From positions 62,001-126,000 of the forward strand of contig JANEZZ010002241.1 in NCBI GenBank assembly GCA_026122225.1: a stretch of DNA of 64,000 nucleotides, in the 5' to 3' direction. Below the pieces are notes generated by a model. The model did not search any database. It saw only the letters and a program-made list of their open reading frames with translations, and had not been told where the DNA came from. Positions 33,451 to 45,251 of this stretch are shown one piece after another. The position numbers were made by a program, and so were the translations under genes. This DNA is from Heloderma charlesbogerti. Its lineage: Eukaryota > Chordata > Lepidosauria > Squamata > Helodermatidae. The stretch's first letter is position 1. Each line of letters opens with the position of its first letter.

Positions 33451-33604
33451 ATGGAAAAAGCAGGAAAGGAAATGCTCCTCGTGTAGTACTTGGATCTCAA
33501 TTTTGCATTGAAACCTAAATGCAGGGGATTAACAGCCTCATGCAGAAAAGCCCAAAATGTGGAGGATGTGCCTGACTCCCATTGTATCTCTCTATTTCTC
33601 ATAG

Positions 33605-33815
33605 AAAAAGTATTACTTGCATAGCACTTTCAAGTGTTTGAAGTATCTCATAGTTGTATCTAGTTGTAATCCTTTCAACAAACCTGTAAGTCAAGTCAGT
33701 AGCATTATTCCGCATATTGCAGGTGAGGAAACCAAGGCTAAGAGATGGCAGCTTGACTAAGGTCACCTACTGAGTTCATGCCATAAGGAGAATTTGAATC
33801 AGGCACTTCCTGATC
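33605..33815 (-). repeat. Old MIR/CORE-like SINE
   Basis: GCATAGCACTTTCAAGTGTT, AACAAACCTGTAAGTCAAGT, CATATTGCAGGTGAGGAAAC and CTAAGGTCACCTACTGAGTT occur in MIR order, reversed. Confidence 0.6.
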
Positions 33816-34127
33816 ATAGTTCAGTCTCTTGGGGCTAAACTACACACTATGTTAACTGCAGAGTGTGCAGCTGGTCCTTGCCATCTTTTTTATCTCACAC
33901 TGGGACCGCCGTGCACTGGTAGGGCAGGTTTAAATTGTGGTAGGAAGCATATTTGTGTGGGGGCTGGATGATCACTTGCCCACCCAGCCCCCGGTGGGCT
34001 GGATGTCATCTGTGGCAGGGACTAGCCAGGAACAGCTCAGGTACAGCTGGCTGAGGTGTGGGGTAGGTTTGGCTATCCCATGTCTTACCCTATTGGGGGG
34101 CATATGGGGCAGGCAAAGCACTTAGCA
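33816..34127. other. Unique sequence, no gene
   Basis: No signature recognised. Confidence 0.35.
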
Positions 34128-34278
34128 TCACTGGAGGGGGGCTGTGAATCCATTGTGGGTTTCAGTCAGAACTCTAAGGGAGCTATCCAAAGTGCTGAAC
34201 CCATAGGGAGCTGCCAGAAACGGCGAGCCCAGAACAGATTCACAGCCCTGCTGAAATAGGAGCCACGAACCCACACTG
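34128..34278. mobile_element. Family C hAT MITE, degenerate
   Basis: CACTGGAGGGGGGCTGTGAA, TTTCAGTCAGAACTCTAAGG and AACAGATTCACAGCCCTGCT are the family arms. The right end reads CCCACACTG. No clear duplication. Confidence 0.65.
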
Positions 34279-35202
34279 CTTAGTGTGCTGTTTACCGCCC
34301 CCCCCACAACTCTAGGAGATCCAGACATTGTTCTCTTCCATGCATAGCCCTCCCATGTTTCCCGTTTCTTCTTCCATCTTTTTCCTTATTGCAAAAAAGA
34401 CACAAAGGAAAAAAAGATGGAATTGCTGCACAGTGCCTTCCAATTCTTTGCGCTAGGAGCCCTCCGTCTGGAAGCACATTGGCTAGCACTGGGAGCGCCA
34501 AGTTCGAAAGCACTCTAAGTAAGCTTTACATACAAGTAAATACAGTTACAATTGCAGCTTGAATTAAAATTATGAATGTGCAAAGCTACCTTATTCTGAG
34601 CCAGGCCTTTGGCCCATCTACCACAGTGCCGCTTACTTCGACTGGCCATGCTACTTCCCATCACCTTCCACATGAAATCCTCTTAGCTGGAGTTGCCACA
34701 GACTGAACATGGGGGCCTTCTGCAAACAAAGCCTGCTCTTTGTTCTCCCTCGTCCCGTAGGAGTTGATATTGAGGGTTTTGAGAGTGGGGAGAGAGAGGG
34801 AGGGAGAGAGTCTGTGTGTAGTTATAATATCTAGGTAGTACTAAACTGCAAGTCTTTTTTTTTCTAGACAAAAATTGAGATCCCTCCTGGCCTGTCTTCT
34901 TGACATATGTTTTGTGCAAGTGGAAAGTTTATCCTTTAACTGATGCATCATTGGAATTCACCAGGAGAAGCTTTTCCACCATGATGGAAAGATTCACCTG
35001 TTGAATTTCTTCCTGTTGTGCTGGTGTTAAAAGGTGCATGATCCCTGGCAGACTAAATACGACAGCCATAAATATTAAATATTATTGTTATATTGTTGTT
35101 GTTGTTATTATAAAAAATTATTGGAGGACTTCCAAGAAATGGTTCAGTAAAACAATCCAGATGAAAACATTCGAGGCAGCACAAGTCAGTATACATGTAC
35201 GA
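34279..35202. other. Mostly unique sequence
   Basis: 34589-34690 is the 3' end of a tRNA-Ala-like SINE (GCTACCTTATTCTGAGCCAG, reversed). A GA-rich run lies at 34786-34812. No gene. Confidence 0.4.
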
Positions 35203-35210
35203 GAATCCTT

Positions 35211-35555
35211 GGGCTTTTCTACATGAGGCATTTAACAGGCACTCATCATTCCCTACTCACGGATGTTTACGGGTTGTTTAGACAATGTTGTAACACTCCA
35301 GTTTCACTTCCATGTCTAACCAGCACTTTCAGTGAGTTTTTTTTAGAGCAGGGAAAATGTGCCATCTAATTGTGAAAGTGAAAGAAAATGGGATTTCCTG
35401 TTGTGTATTTGCACTAATCCACTACACCACAGTGCCACCTAGAGGTTATGTTGTGGCAAAGCAGGAAAGGAAATGCTCCTTGTGTGGTGCTCAGATCTCA
35501 ATTCTGCAACAAAACTGGAATAGATCAGCCAATTAACAGCCTCATGTAGAAAACC
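35211..35555. mobile_element. Family F element, best copy
   Basis: Ends GGGCTTTTCTACATGAGGC and GCCTCATGTAGAAAACC are near-perfect inverted repeats. Inside: CCCTACTCACGGATGTTTAC, CACAGTGCCACCTAGAGGTT, AGCAGGAAAGGAAATGCTCC. Flanks TCCTTG / TCCTGG suggest a short duplication. Confidence 0.75.
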
Positions 35556-35619
35556 TCCTGGAAACAATGCATCCAATGCAGTCAGACAGAAAGAGGCAGT
35601 GCTGAGGTGAAGATGAAAA

Positions 35620-35868
35620 GGTAGCAGGCGTGGGCGACCTGTGCACCTCAGGCTGTGTGCAGTCCTTGGCCTGATTTCAGGAGAACTCTGCAAGCAGTTC
35701 AGATCTGTTCCTTCCCAGACAGCCCACTAGACAGGGAAGGGAGAGGGGGGGAGAAAATGGGTGGCCCCACACTCTTTTAGCTTTGGCCCCACCCACCATG
35801 GGCATGTGGCCTCTGATAGATTCCCCAAGGGAATGTGGCCCTCAACAGACAAAGGATCCCAATCTCTG
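35620..35868 (+). mobile_element. Family E hAT element, degenerate
   Basis: GCGTGGGCGACCTGTGCACC, TTTTAGCTTTGGCCCCACCC and GGGAATGTGGCCCTCAACAG match the family. The ends are decayed. Confidence 0.6.
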
Positions 35869-36594
35869 AGATAGGAGAAAGGGTGGGGGTTAAGCATGCA
35901 TGAAAGCAGGAGGAAAACCAACCGATATGCAAGATCACTTCAGCTTTCCTGACTGAATTGCCCTGGAGAGACAGGGGTTGCAGAATATGTCAACTTGAAG
36001 GCAGATTACTGGGGCAGTAAGTGGAAGCAAGAGGAGGGAATCCTAAACTGCAGCTGCAAAGGGGGGGAGCCACTTCCTGGAATCTCAAGTTGTGATATTA
36101 TTGTCTTGGAGGCAGCTGAGGCATCTCCCTCTCCTTCCTTTGGCCTCATCCAGGCTTCTTTCTCTCCCTCTCTCCCCATCAGAATGCACCAAAAGATTTA
36201 TGGGAATGCTGGCAGTGCCCAGAGGAAGCCCTCTTCTTGAAGGGCAGAACTTGGCAGAATATCCAAGCTATTATCAGCAGACAAGGTGAATTTCTTGCTG
36301 AGAAATCATGTGTCACATTCTGTCTGAGTCCTGAGTTCCAGCCAGAAGCCAAAAAAGCAACATAGTTGGGAACAGCAGCCCGCTATGCTTCTTGGCCTGC
36401 TCAGGAGCCAAGTGCACACGGCTATGTTCTGCATAGGCATTTGGCATTTTAGACCAGTGAATGCTGACAATCTCATTTAGACGAGCGTCAACATTCATCA
36501 TCAGGCCTCTGAATTTTCAGACATTCACATTTGTCTATGGAAGGAGAAAGCTGACATTCACCAGATTTCAGGCATTACTCATAATATACATAGA
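35869..36594. other. Unique sequence, no gene
   Basis: Nothing recognised. Confidence 0.4.
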
Positions 36595-36720
36595 GAGTTT
36601 TTCTACATGAGGCTGTTACGTTGTATCTACCTTCGGTTTCATCGCAGAATTGAGCTCCAAGCGCTACACAAAGAGCGTTACTTTCCTGCTTTTCCACTAC
36701 ATAACCCCTAGGTGGCACTG
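36595..36720 (-). mobile_element. Family F fragment, reversed
   Basis: AGTTTTTCTACATGAGGCTG, GAATTGAGCTCCAAGCGCTA and CACTACATAACCCCTAGGTGG match the right side of the family in reverse orientation. Confidence 0.65.
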
Positions 36721-36803
36721 TGTGCAACTCAGCTGGCAGAAGCAGACATCCCCCCTGCAACCCCCAGTGTGGGTTGTCATGTTGTGCGAACCCAGTCACT
36801 AAG

Positions 36804-36891
36804 GGCACAATCCTATGCATAACTGGCTCAGCAGTGCTGGGAGTTCTAGGACTTTTGTCTGCGTAAATATGCATAGGATTGCGCCCTAAGT
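36804..36891. mobile_element. Family B palindromic MITE with TAA duplication
   Basis: GGGCACAATCCTATGCATAA and ATATGCATAGGATTGCGCCC are the ends, each flanked by TAA. One inner arm (GCTGGGAGTTCTAGGACTTT) is retained and its partner deleted. Confidence 0.8.
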
Positions 36892-36934
36892 GGTGGATCT
36901 GGGACAGCATTGGATACTGCCCTAAATAAGTAAA

Positions 36935-37027
36935 GCTGTAATCCTATCCACAATGACCTGGGAGCAAGCTCTGTGGAATCCAGTGGGACTTACTTCTGAA
37001 CAGACATGCATGGGATTGTGCTGTACA
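36935..37027. repeat. Family D repeat, full length
   Basis: AGCTGTAATCCTATCCACAA, then GACCTGGGAGCAAGCTC, CCAGTGGGACTTACTTCTGA and CATGCATGGGATTGTGCTGT. Confidence 0.75.
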
Positions 37028-37766
37028 TGCATTGTATTGTATTCTAGTCTCATCATGTATGTATCTCTCTCTACACCTGTTATATCTCTACACCTTTTAT
37101 AGCCAGCTGACATATTGTTCCTTAGTCATTCAGAATGATTGTTCCACAGCCCACAGCAGGAGGAGGGCAGATTAAATACAGGTTCTAAATTCCTCTGGGG
37201 AAAGACTCTGACCTAGGGATACCATTCTGTTCTAATTTTTTAAATGAGAGAGAGCACGGGCTCTCCATTTTCTCTTAAGATCTTGAGGATCTGGAGCAAT
37301 GCAGTTTATTTACACACCAGCAACCAGCCACCGAAGTAATCAAGTGTGCTAGAACTCAGGCAGCTCTGGAACAGCAGGGCTATGAAATTACTTGTTGGAT
37401 GCATTGGTGTATTGCGTGTAATGACCCAGGTGACATCAGAGGTCATTCAGAGCGCATGGAAAGAAGCTCATGGAATGCTGAGCATTTCAGCCTGTATTTT
37501 CAGGACAGGTCTGAAAACACAAAGGCATTGCTCAGTGCACAGAATATATGCATCTATCGTTTGTTAGCAAGCAAAAGAAAAGGGTCACAGTCAAATCTAC
37601 TCTCCCTACCCCCACCCCATGTTTGTATTATAAAACTCCCCCCCCCAATTCAGCAATAAGCTGGCTTTATTTAAAAAAAGAAGATATATACAATATTTAT
37701 TTCTTTATCATTTCATATGATCATACATTAAAAAAGACCACGAAACACTGGGTTCTACCCAGACTT
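37028..37766. other. Unique sequence, no gene
   Basis: No exon or repeat recognised. Confidence 0.4.
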
Positions 37767-38555
37767 AGGCTACAATCCTATATACGAGGAGTGTTGAACT
37801 TCTTTCAACCTGAGGGGCAAATGCATTTTTGAGAAACTCTCGGGGTGAGCGGGACCAAAGGCCACAGAGGCAGGGCCAGAATTACCAAAATACCAGCACA
37901 TTTCAGCTCGTAGCGCTTACTGCCAGCTGCTAAGCCTCAACAGAGGTATTTCAGCCATTTAGAAGAGGGAAAAACTTCACAAAACCTTAAAAAAGAACCA
38001 TCAAAGAATCAGTCGCTGGGGGAAAGGGAAGGGGGCGTGGCCTCCTGGGGAACCCCAGAGGCAGCGCCCGCTCCAGGTTTTGGAGGGCCCTTGGGCAAGA
38101 TGCCCTCAGCGGGCCCCCTGCCTCAGCAAGCCTGCTTTCTCACAGCTGCTCTCACTCCTCCTCCTCTTCCTCATCATTGCCACCACTTGCTTACTTGACA
38201 GGCAGACAGCTAGTGAGCATGTCGGCAGTGGCCTCTGCTGATCCTCCTCCTCACCACTACTGTTGTGTGGGCCAGAGGGAGAAGCAGGTGAACCAGCAGG
38301 GTTGCAATGGTGAAGAAGAGGAGCAAGTCCAAGGGGCTCTTGCCAATGGGCCCCCGCTGGGGCCCTCAGCAGGTGCTCGACCATGTCTGCCCTTGGTCCT
38401 GGCCATGCCCAGTGGGCTGGGCTGGGACTGCAGGAGGGCCAGACTTGGCTCCCAGGCCTGAGGTTCTGCACCCCTGCCATACACTTACCTGGGACTAAGG
38501 TCCATTGAATTCAGTGGGGCTTTCTTCTGAGTAGACACGTATAGGACTGTACTGC
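37767..38555. repeat. Family D repeat split by a family E element
   Basis: The left end (TAGGCTACAATCCTATATA, to 37784) and the right part (CCATACACTTACCTGGGACT to GGACTGTACTGCAAA, 38477-38555) together make one complete family D copy. Confidence 0.75.
37785..38476 (-). mobile_element. Family E hAT element, reversed, itself interrupted
   Basis: The left end GAGGAGTGTTGAACTTCTTT is the reversed family E right end. The right end GGTTCTGCACCCCTG is the reversed left end. The middle (about 38050-38440) is unrelated to other E copies, with GGGCCCTTGGGCAAGATGCC and codon-poor GGCCC/CCTC repeats, and probably represents another insertion. Confidence 0.65.
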
Positions 38556-38559
38556 AAAT

Positions 38560-38652
38560 TAGTCATGCTTTAGTTTCATTGAAATCCATGGGTCCTAAGT
38601 TAGTTATAACTAACTTATTCCATTGATTTCAATGAGACTAAAGCATGACCAA
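38560..38652. repeat. Separate palindromic element, TAAGTTAGTTATAACTAACTTA centre
   Basis: Arms TTAGTCATGCTTTAGTTTCA and TGAGACTAAAGCATGACCAA, then GAAATCCATGG / CCATTGATTTC, converge on a perfect 22-base palindromic centre (38596-38617). It lies immediately beside the family D copy. Confidence 0.75.
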
Positions 38653-39647
38653 CTTAGTCTGGATCCAACCCATTATAAATATTACAATCTACAGCTATAT
38701 ATTCAATAGTATAAATATAATATTTGAAATTCTCCAAATCATTCTATCCAATTCATATACTAAGAAATCACAATAATGCAAAACAATTATATAGCATGTC
38801 TGATCCTCCAAAATTCACTAAAAGGTGACTTTACAACTACATTGTTTATCTGTACATATTCTGATACAGGAGAATGATATTTAACTCCCACCATAGATGT
38901 TGCAACCTGCAATGCAATAGCACCTACTTTTCAAAAACTATTGCAAATGGACTCCCAAGTAAGATGAAGGGCAAAAATGGTTATGTAGGTGACGATCAAA
39001 TGGCCACATCTGCCCATTTGAAATTTGCTCAGGAACTGTGAAAATCTATGTTTGACTTGTGTGTGTGTGTTTTCCCAGCTAAGGAATCTCAATAGATCTG
39101 ATACGATGAAATGCTGCATGGTTTCATTTGTAAAAGCTTCCTGGTGTTTTAGGCTGAGAACAACAAACATCTCATCATGTGACACTAAATAATATGACAT
39201 GTGAGATGTCGTCATAAGCAAAGGCTTATGGGCAAACCTGCTATTCTGAGTGGGAAACAAAATGAGTTCCTCCAAGAGGCAAAATGAAACTGACCTTCTT
39301 TGCATGTAAAACGAACACAGCTCAAACCTAATGCGCAGTGTGTATTTCCTCTAGAAATGAAACAAGCAAGTACAATGTTTTGGGGCAGTATCAACATCTG
39401 GTATATGGAAGTTTAGGACGGATTTGTGCAAATTACAGCCAAAGATTGCAAAAAACAAACACAAACACTTGCAACCAAACCCAGACTCGCACAGATGTGT
39501 GCTACCACTTGTCTACTACAAATAACGTCAATTCATAATACTCTCTTCTATTGCTTAATGAGACAATTGGCTGAGAAAAGCTGGGGACTCCAAGCTGACC
39601 CACCCATTGGCTAGCCTTACTGGGGATAAAGGGAGCTGTAATCCAAA
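38653..39647. other. Unique sequence with a family A half at the end
   Basis: 39585-39647 (GGCTAGCCTTACTGGGGATA, AAGGGAGCTGTAATCCAAA) is a decayed family A right arm that runs straight into the family G element. Otherwise nothing recognised. Confidence 0.4.
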
Positions 39648-40081
39648 CAGGAGCATTGCTTGCCTGGACCCTAATCTATTTCCCAGGGCCCTGAAACTAT
39701 CCCCCAGACCACTGAGTATCCATTTGTGCCAATGGAAGGGTTTTTTTTCTCAGCTTAATTGCCATGCAGGGGGTAATTTTCAAGAGCGATTCTCACATGC
39801 TGAAACAACCCCCTCCATCCAAAATATTTTCCCCCACATAGCAATCAAGCTTAGTACAGAACTTTTGAGTTAGGGAAAAATTAATTGAGAAAATCGTATT
39901 TGAGATGATATGGATGAGAAATTAATTGGCCTTGCCGCTTGTGAAATTTAAATAAATCCTAGTAATTATTTCTAAATTTGCATATAGAGATATATATTAG
40001 CATGTGCAGGGTGTGTGTGTGTGTGTGTGTGTGTCCTATGGGCCTGGGCCCTGAATCTTTAAAGTGCATAGCAGTGCCCTG
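39648..40081 (-). mobile_element. Family G hAT-like element
   Basis: Ends CAGGAGCATTGCTTG and GCAGTGCCCTG are imperfect inverted repeats. Interior (reversed) AATAATTACTAGGATTTATT and GCTTAATTGCCATGCAGGG are shared with 45252 and 55085. A (GT)n array at 40011-40034 expanded inside it. Confidence 0.65.
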
Positions 40082-42248
40082 CTTGGGTGTGAAGACGGGA
40101 TCCATTTTGCATTCGTGATTGTGAGTAAAGGAACAGTATGTTTCTGGTAGTTATTCTGGATTAAATAACATGGAACTCAAGAGGATGTGTGGTTTTATGT
40201 ATGTGGCATTAGTGAAGTTATTTAGAAATGTGTTTGCAGATTAGTCTGTGCTGTCATCAGAATAGCAAATTATTACATGATTTTTATACAAAAATAACAT
40301 GAACATCTGCAGGAGGTCATACAAGCCAGCCATCTCGTCTAGTCCATCTTGTATCAGAGTTAGACAGTTAAAATGAAGCTGATTCGATTCATGGTATTAA
40401 CACCTGGAGTAGACCTGGAATAGTGAGCTATAAGTCCAGCAGATCACACCAACCAAAGAAAGCGATAGCTGAAAGGTAGTGGATGGTGGAGAATTTCTGA
40501 GAGTTTCTCATGGGCTAGAAGGACCTAGGTGAAACCTACTCCTTGGCTACCCTTAGTGTAAGATTGTCTGGAAGGTGAGTTCCTGGAGGTGACTTCAAAT
40601 CTTATGTATTTCCTATATTTTTGTTTAAGCAAAAGGTTACCTAGACAAAAGGTCAGATATGGGTAGACAAAAGGACTGATGTACTTGTAGAAATGGCCTC
40701 TTAAAACTCTTCACCTTAATTATAGGCAGAGAAAATGGGGGAACCATCTCACCCATCTTCTCCAGCAGCATCAGAAATTCTCCAGCAGTTTCTTGTGGGT
40801 GGAGATAACCATTAGCAGTGGTAGCACAACTTCTTTACAATGTCCTAAAGTTTTGTGTTGTTGTTGTTTGCTGCTGCTGCAAGTGACAGCAGCAGCAACT
40901 CAGTTGGCAGCCAAGCCACCATTTTCATCCTCCACAGTGCCCCGAACCTAGTGTCATTCTGATGTGTTCAGTGGACGTGTGTGGGGGGTGGGGGAGGAGA
41001 ATAGCTGCCTCCCCTCAAATGGTGGACAATAATCAGAGAAGATTTTGCACAGTGGCCTTCTTCTTCTAGGGAGGAGTGAGAAAAAGGAAAATCTGAGATA
41101 TTTTTCCTCAGAAAAATGTCTTCTGAGAAATTTTAGCTCAGCTGTAATATCTATGACATGTGCCTCTGTTAAAACATAAGACATGAGACATTATTTGTGA
41201 CCTTCCCACATAGATATACCAATGAATTGTGACCCTGAAATAAAGAGCTGAAGGAATTTAGAAATGTTAGCAAAAGCTTTTATTTTGTCTTTCCCATGAC
41301 TGAGCTACTTAGATGAGAAGGTTATGATGGCAGAACAGAGCTCAAACAGTTATTTTTAAGACCTGTGATCAGTGGCTGATAAGGCAAATGTGAGAACTGA
41401 GCTGTGGTTCTTTGTGCCCAGGGACCACTGTAAGCAAGTGTGGAGTACTCAATTGCCCTGGAATGCCTGTGCCTCCATAGCACTGCACAACCGACTCAGC
41501 CAGATGAGATGGCCTGGAGATGTCAGAGGCACGGCATGCCTCTCAGTAGTTGGTGACAGCATCTGCACAAATGTGTTTCACATCTGAGGTTGCGATCCAG
41601 TCTGAGGAGTAGGTGGGTTTCCTGCTTCCCAGGCTGCCAGATTGCATTTGGGTGGCCTCAAGAGAATGCGTTTTGTGCGGTTGTGGGGTCTGTAGCACTC
41701 AGAAAGGGGAGAACAATATTACTACACATGCCCTCATTGTTCTGTCTTCCTTCATGGTACTGCCGTGAAGAAACATGTGCAAGGAACCTGTGCCCACAGC
41801 CGGAAACAGACACATTTGCTGTGAAGGTGGAAACCAAAATTTGTGACTGACTTGCAGCGAGCATCTGGTTGGCTTTCTCTGGGGACATCAAGGGAAACAA
41901 GACAACCACCTGCTTATTCCTATGGGCTGTAACAAGGTGGGACTGGAAGCATGCAGAGTATGGCCAAAGTATGGAGGCACTGGGCCATTTCTTATTGGGG
42001 AGGGGCTCTAGGATGAAACTCCTTCCTTGGCTATTGTCACAGATGATCCCTAGATCAAGCTGTGTGTTGGTTTGTTTTAGCATTTTTATTTTTGTAATTT
42101 GAATGTGAAAGTGACTGAGAACTGCGTGATGTGCCCCCACTGGCCTTCAGGGGCTACTATTATAAACACTCCCTTCATACAATGCAGATGTCAGAGTCAA
42201 CGAATGTGAGTCGAAGTGGGTCAGTAGCTGCAAAGGCAGGGCTCCTGG
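40082..42248. other. Unique sequence, no gene
   Basis: Two kilobases without any repeat or coding homology that I recognise. A GTTGTT/CTGCTGCTGC microrepeat lies at 40858-40885. Confidence 0.4.
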
Positions 42249-42600
42249 CAGTGGTGTAGCGGAGCCCGGGCTCGCAGGGACGATGATGTCATCTGCTGCC
42301 CACCAGACTTCCCTGCATTTAGTTGCAATCCGCACAGTAGATGGGGGTGGGAGGAATGAATTTTCCCAGCAAGAGGATCTTGTTCCCTGTTGTAATGTGA
42401 AGCATTTGGGGGTGGCTTGGGGTTGAATGGTTAAGGCCCATTAGCTTTACAAAAGACCTGCTCCTAGCAGATGAAATCTCCCAGAACTGGTTCGAGTGGG
42501 ATCAACCCAGCTGCCTGCAGTTTTGGACTTTCCTTGGGGGCTGGCTACAGGGGCTGTCATGAGGAGCGCCAACACCTCTGAATCTACCACTACACCACTG
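42249..42600. mobile_element. Family H hAT-like element
   Basis: Ends CAGTGGTGTAG and CTACACCACTG are perfect 11-bp inverted repeats of typical hAT form. Flanks GCTCCTGG and ACTACCAG agree at only 4 of 8. No transposase frame. A detached end of the same type (CACTACACCACTG) occurs at 45079-45091. Confidence 0.7.
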
Positions 42601-43124
42601 ACTACCAGCCTTCAAATCTGTGGCCAGGTAAGTCTTGTAACCATGACGAAGATTGCAATCGGGGTCAGGTTTCCTGCACGACACTAGGAAAAGCACTAAA
42701 GTAGCCTGATGCCAGAATCAAACTGTGATCCAGATTGCAATCTTGGTCATGGTTACAAAGCTGTTCCCCAGGGTAGGGTAACATCCTCTCCATGGTCTGG
42801 ATGATGTCAAGGGCCTGGGCATGTCCCCTGCATCATCCTGCCCATGGAGGGATAGGTGGGGGTCATTCAACCCCTACCCAGAAGATGTTCCCTACTCCTG
42901 GTATAGATGATGCTGGGCTAGGTAGACCAATAGTCTGGTATAAGTCAGCTTCCTATGTTGGTATGAGTTCTGACCCATTTTCTCATCCATTAGTAATAGG
43001 CTGCTGGAATAGGAAAGACTCCCCCCAGCCATACTTCATCTGAGCCATCAGAAATAATCTTATCTAGAGGTAGCAAATCAAAGTGAGTTGGCTGGTGCTA
43101 CTCATAAAGTCATAATATCTTTAT
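42601..43124. other. Mostly unique, SINE 3' fragment
   Basis: 42903-42960 (GATGCTGGGCTAGGTAGACC, AATAGTCTGG, CAGCTTCCTATGTTG) is the 3' end of a tRNA-Ala-like SINE. GGATCACAGTTTG / GATTGCAATC-type words recur nearby, but no clear element. Confidence 0.4.
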
Positions 43125-43650
43125 AGTATTTACAGCATTTTTTCCAAAAGCACTCAAAGCGTTTCATAGTTTGCCTCTCTAAACTAGGGATGTCAGGGAA
43201 AGCTGCAACAGATTCAAAGGAGTTTGGATTTCTATGAATCCAACCTGCAGATTCCACAGTGAACCGGCTTTTTCCAAGTTGTGCAGATTCCGTGGATTTG
43301 AGGGCCATTTTTTTACTTTTGGGGGAGATTTATGCAAATGTGCACTTGTGCAAGTGCACATTAGCGCTACTGGACATTTGCAGACAGGAATGAAATTCTC
43401 ATACTTCCCTAAAAAATCCAATTCCAGCAATGAGCAGATGACAGAGCGAAAGATTCCTGACAATCCACGAAACACAGACAGAACGGATTTAACAAAATCT
43501 GTACATCCCTACTCTAAACCTTACAACAATCCTGTATTATTATTCTGATATTGCAGTTTGTGAGAGGCAGAGAGGCTGAAAGATAAGGCCACCTGGGTTG
43601 TACATGGCAGAGGGTGCGATCTGAACTAACAAGTCTAGCCACTATGCTAC
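43125..43650 (-). repeat. Old MIR/CORE-like SINE split by a hAT element
   Basis: Left: AAGCACTCAAAGCGTTTCAT. Right: AACCTTACAACAATCCTGTA, TGATATTGCAGTTTGTGAGA, AAGATAAGGCCACCTGGGTT. The interruption is exactly 43185-43511 plus one copy of CTCTAAAC. Confidence 0.65.
43185..43511 (+). mobile_element. hAT nonautonomous element with perfect 8-bp TSD
   Basis: Ends TAGGGATGTCAGGGAAAG and AAAATCTGTACATCCCTA. The flanks are CTCTAAAC at both 43177-43184 and 43512-43519. Contains GCACTTGTGCAAGTGCACA, a short internal palindrome, and a phrase GAAATTCTCATAC shared with 55476-55821. Confidence 0.92.
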
Positions 43651-45211
43651 ACTAGTGTAAACAAACAGGGGGAAGGGAGGAGGTTTCTCTGGGAATGACA
43701 TTTGCTTTCATGGTCAGGTTGATTGTGTTCACTCATTACAATTTTACATGTGGATCCTGCAACAAAAAGTTGCAGTGTGGAGTGCTTCTGTTCATTGTCC
43801 CAGTCAGTCAGGTCTCCTCCACAGCACTCCATTCTATTCCCCCTCGTTTGTTTTCCCCAACAGTCAGTCAGCATTTTGTGCCCACTGAGCATGCTCAGTC
43901 CTTACTGGGCTGTTTTGGGTGTTCTCCCCCCTCCCCCCCACGTAAGGTACTTTCTAAAAAGATTATTTTGTAGTTCTGCAAGCTTGCTGATAATACCACC
44001 CCCTTGTGTGTGGATTGTGCCATTTTATCTAAACAGGGGCCGGCATTTGCTTGTGAAGTTCAGAAATAGAAGGAATGATAAGCTTTTGTTGAAAATGCTG
44101 TGGCTGAGTTTTTCATCCATCACTCACGTGCTATTTTAGGAAATTCACCTATGAATAGAGATGACACAGTCAGCTCATAAGTAATTTGCACTGGCACAGC
44201 ATCCCAAGGGGATAGTACAGATCATCATTTTGTCTGACTTTATTACTGATTGGCTTGCTTCCAGATGAGGCTTTTGTTGTGCAATAAATGCCCAACCCTT
44301 GGCATTTACTATAGACCATGATGAGCTAGAGACCAGTGGTCCAGCTTAGCCATAGGCAATGCCCTGTGTTTCTAAACGTGAGCCAGAAATTTCTGTAGGG
44401 ATCGAGGACCATCACCTGACGCACTCTGGTCCATTGCAGGTGAGAAGGGTCTTTGGCTGATGTTTCTGGTTACCCAGCAGCTCCATATGTTAGCCAGAAC
44501 CTGTGGTCATCAGTTCAAGACTCAGTGCAGGCTGAGCACTTCACCTTCTTGGCTGCCACAACTTGTACATAAATGTCCCTGCACATAAATGGACTGGCAC
44601 ATATGAGAAGCAGCCTAAAAATCTTCCACTCACAGATGTGGTCTGCCATGGCCCAAAATAGGTTTGTTTGTTTTTGCATCCTCCACAAGGTCGGTAACAT
44701 TTAAATCAGCTCCCATTTCACTGGCTCTTTCTTGTCATCATGTTTGAACCATATCTGTGTAATATAGCGCCATCTGTTTCTGCTTTGCTGCTCTGTTTAA
44801 GAATCCTTATTTACTTCTCTACGGTGTAGTGGTAAATTTTAAAGTGCAGACGTTCAGCGTGACAGCCCCAATAGACGCACCCACAAGGAGAGTCTAAAAA
44901 TTCAGGCAGCTGTGTTGATCTGTAACAATATATTGTTGCTTGGAAAATCCATTTCCCCCTCAGCTACTGTGACAATTGTAGCTAAGCTCAGAAGGATCCC
45001 AGAAGTCTGAGGTGGGTGGCAGATGATGGCATAGTCGCTGCTAATGAAAAAGTCCCAGTGCTTTACCCCTGTGAGCTCCACTACACCACTGCTGATCTAT
45101 CTTTCTCTTTTCAGCTACACCCTTGTTCTTCCTTTATTCCACTCTCATTGCCTTCTTCAACTGTTCTTAGATTTTATCTGTATTACCGCTGTGTCTTTAT
45201 TCTTCTACATC
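43651..45211. other. Unique sequence, no gene
   Basis: No exon or named repeat. Confidence 0.4.
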
Positions 45212-45251
45212 AGCCTTCACCAATCAGGCGCCCTCCAGCTGTGTTGGACTC
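45212..45251. mobile_element. Family A MITE, left half
   Basis: CAGCCTTCACCAATCAGGCG, then CCCTCCAGCTGTGTTGGACT, stops at the start of the family G element. Confidence 0.65.

Larger units (their letters stand above)
32905..33553. mobile_element. Family F element with internal insertions
   Basis: Ends GAGCTTTTCTACACCAGG and CCTCATGCAGAAAAGCCC. Flank and body match 35211-35555 (CTACTCATGGATGTTTGCAG; GCAGGAAAGGAAATGCTCCT). Compared with that copy, it carries about 340 extra bases (roughly 33112-33450), made of a tandem duplication and a 5S-derived SINE. Confidence 0.75.
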
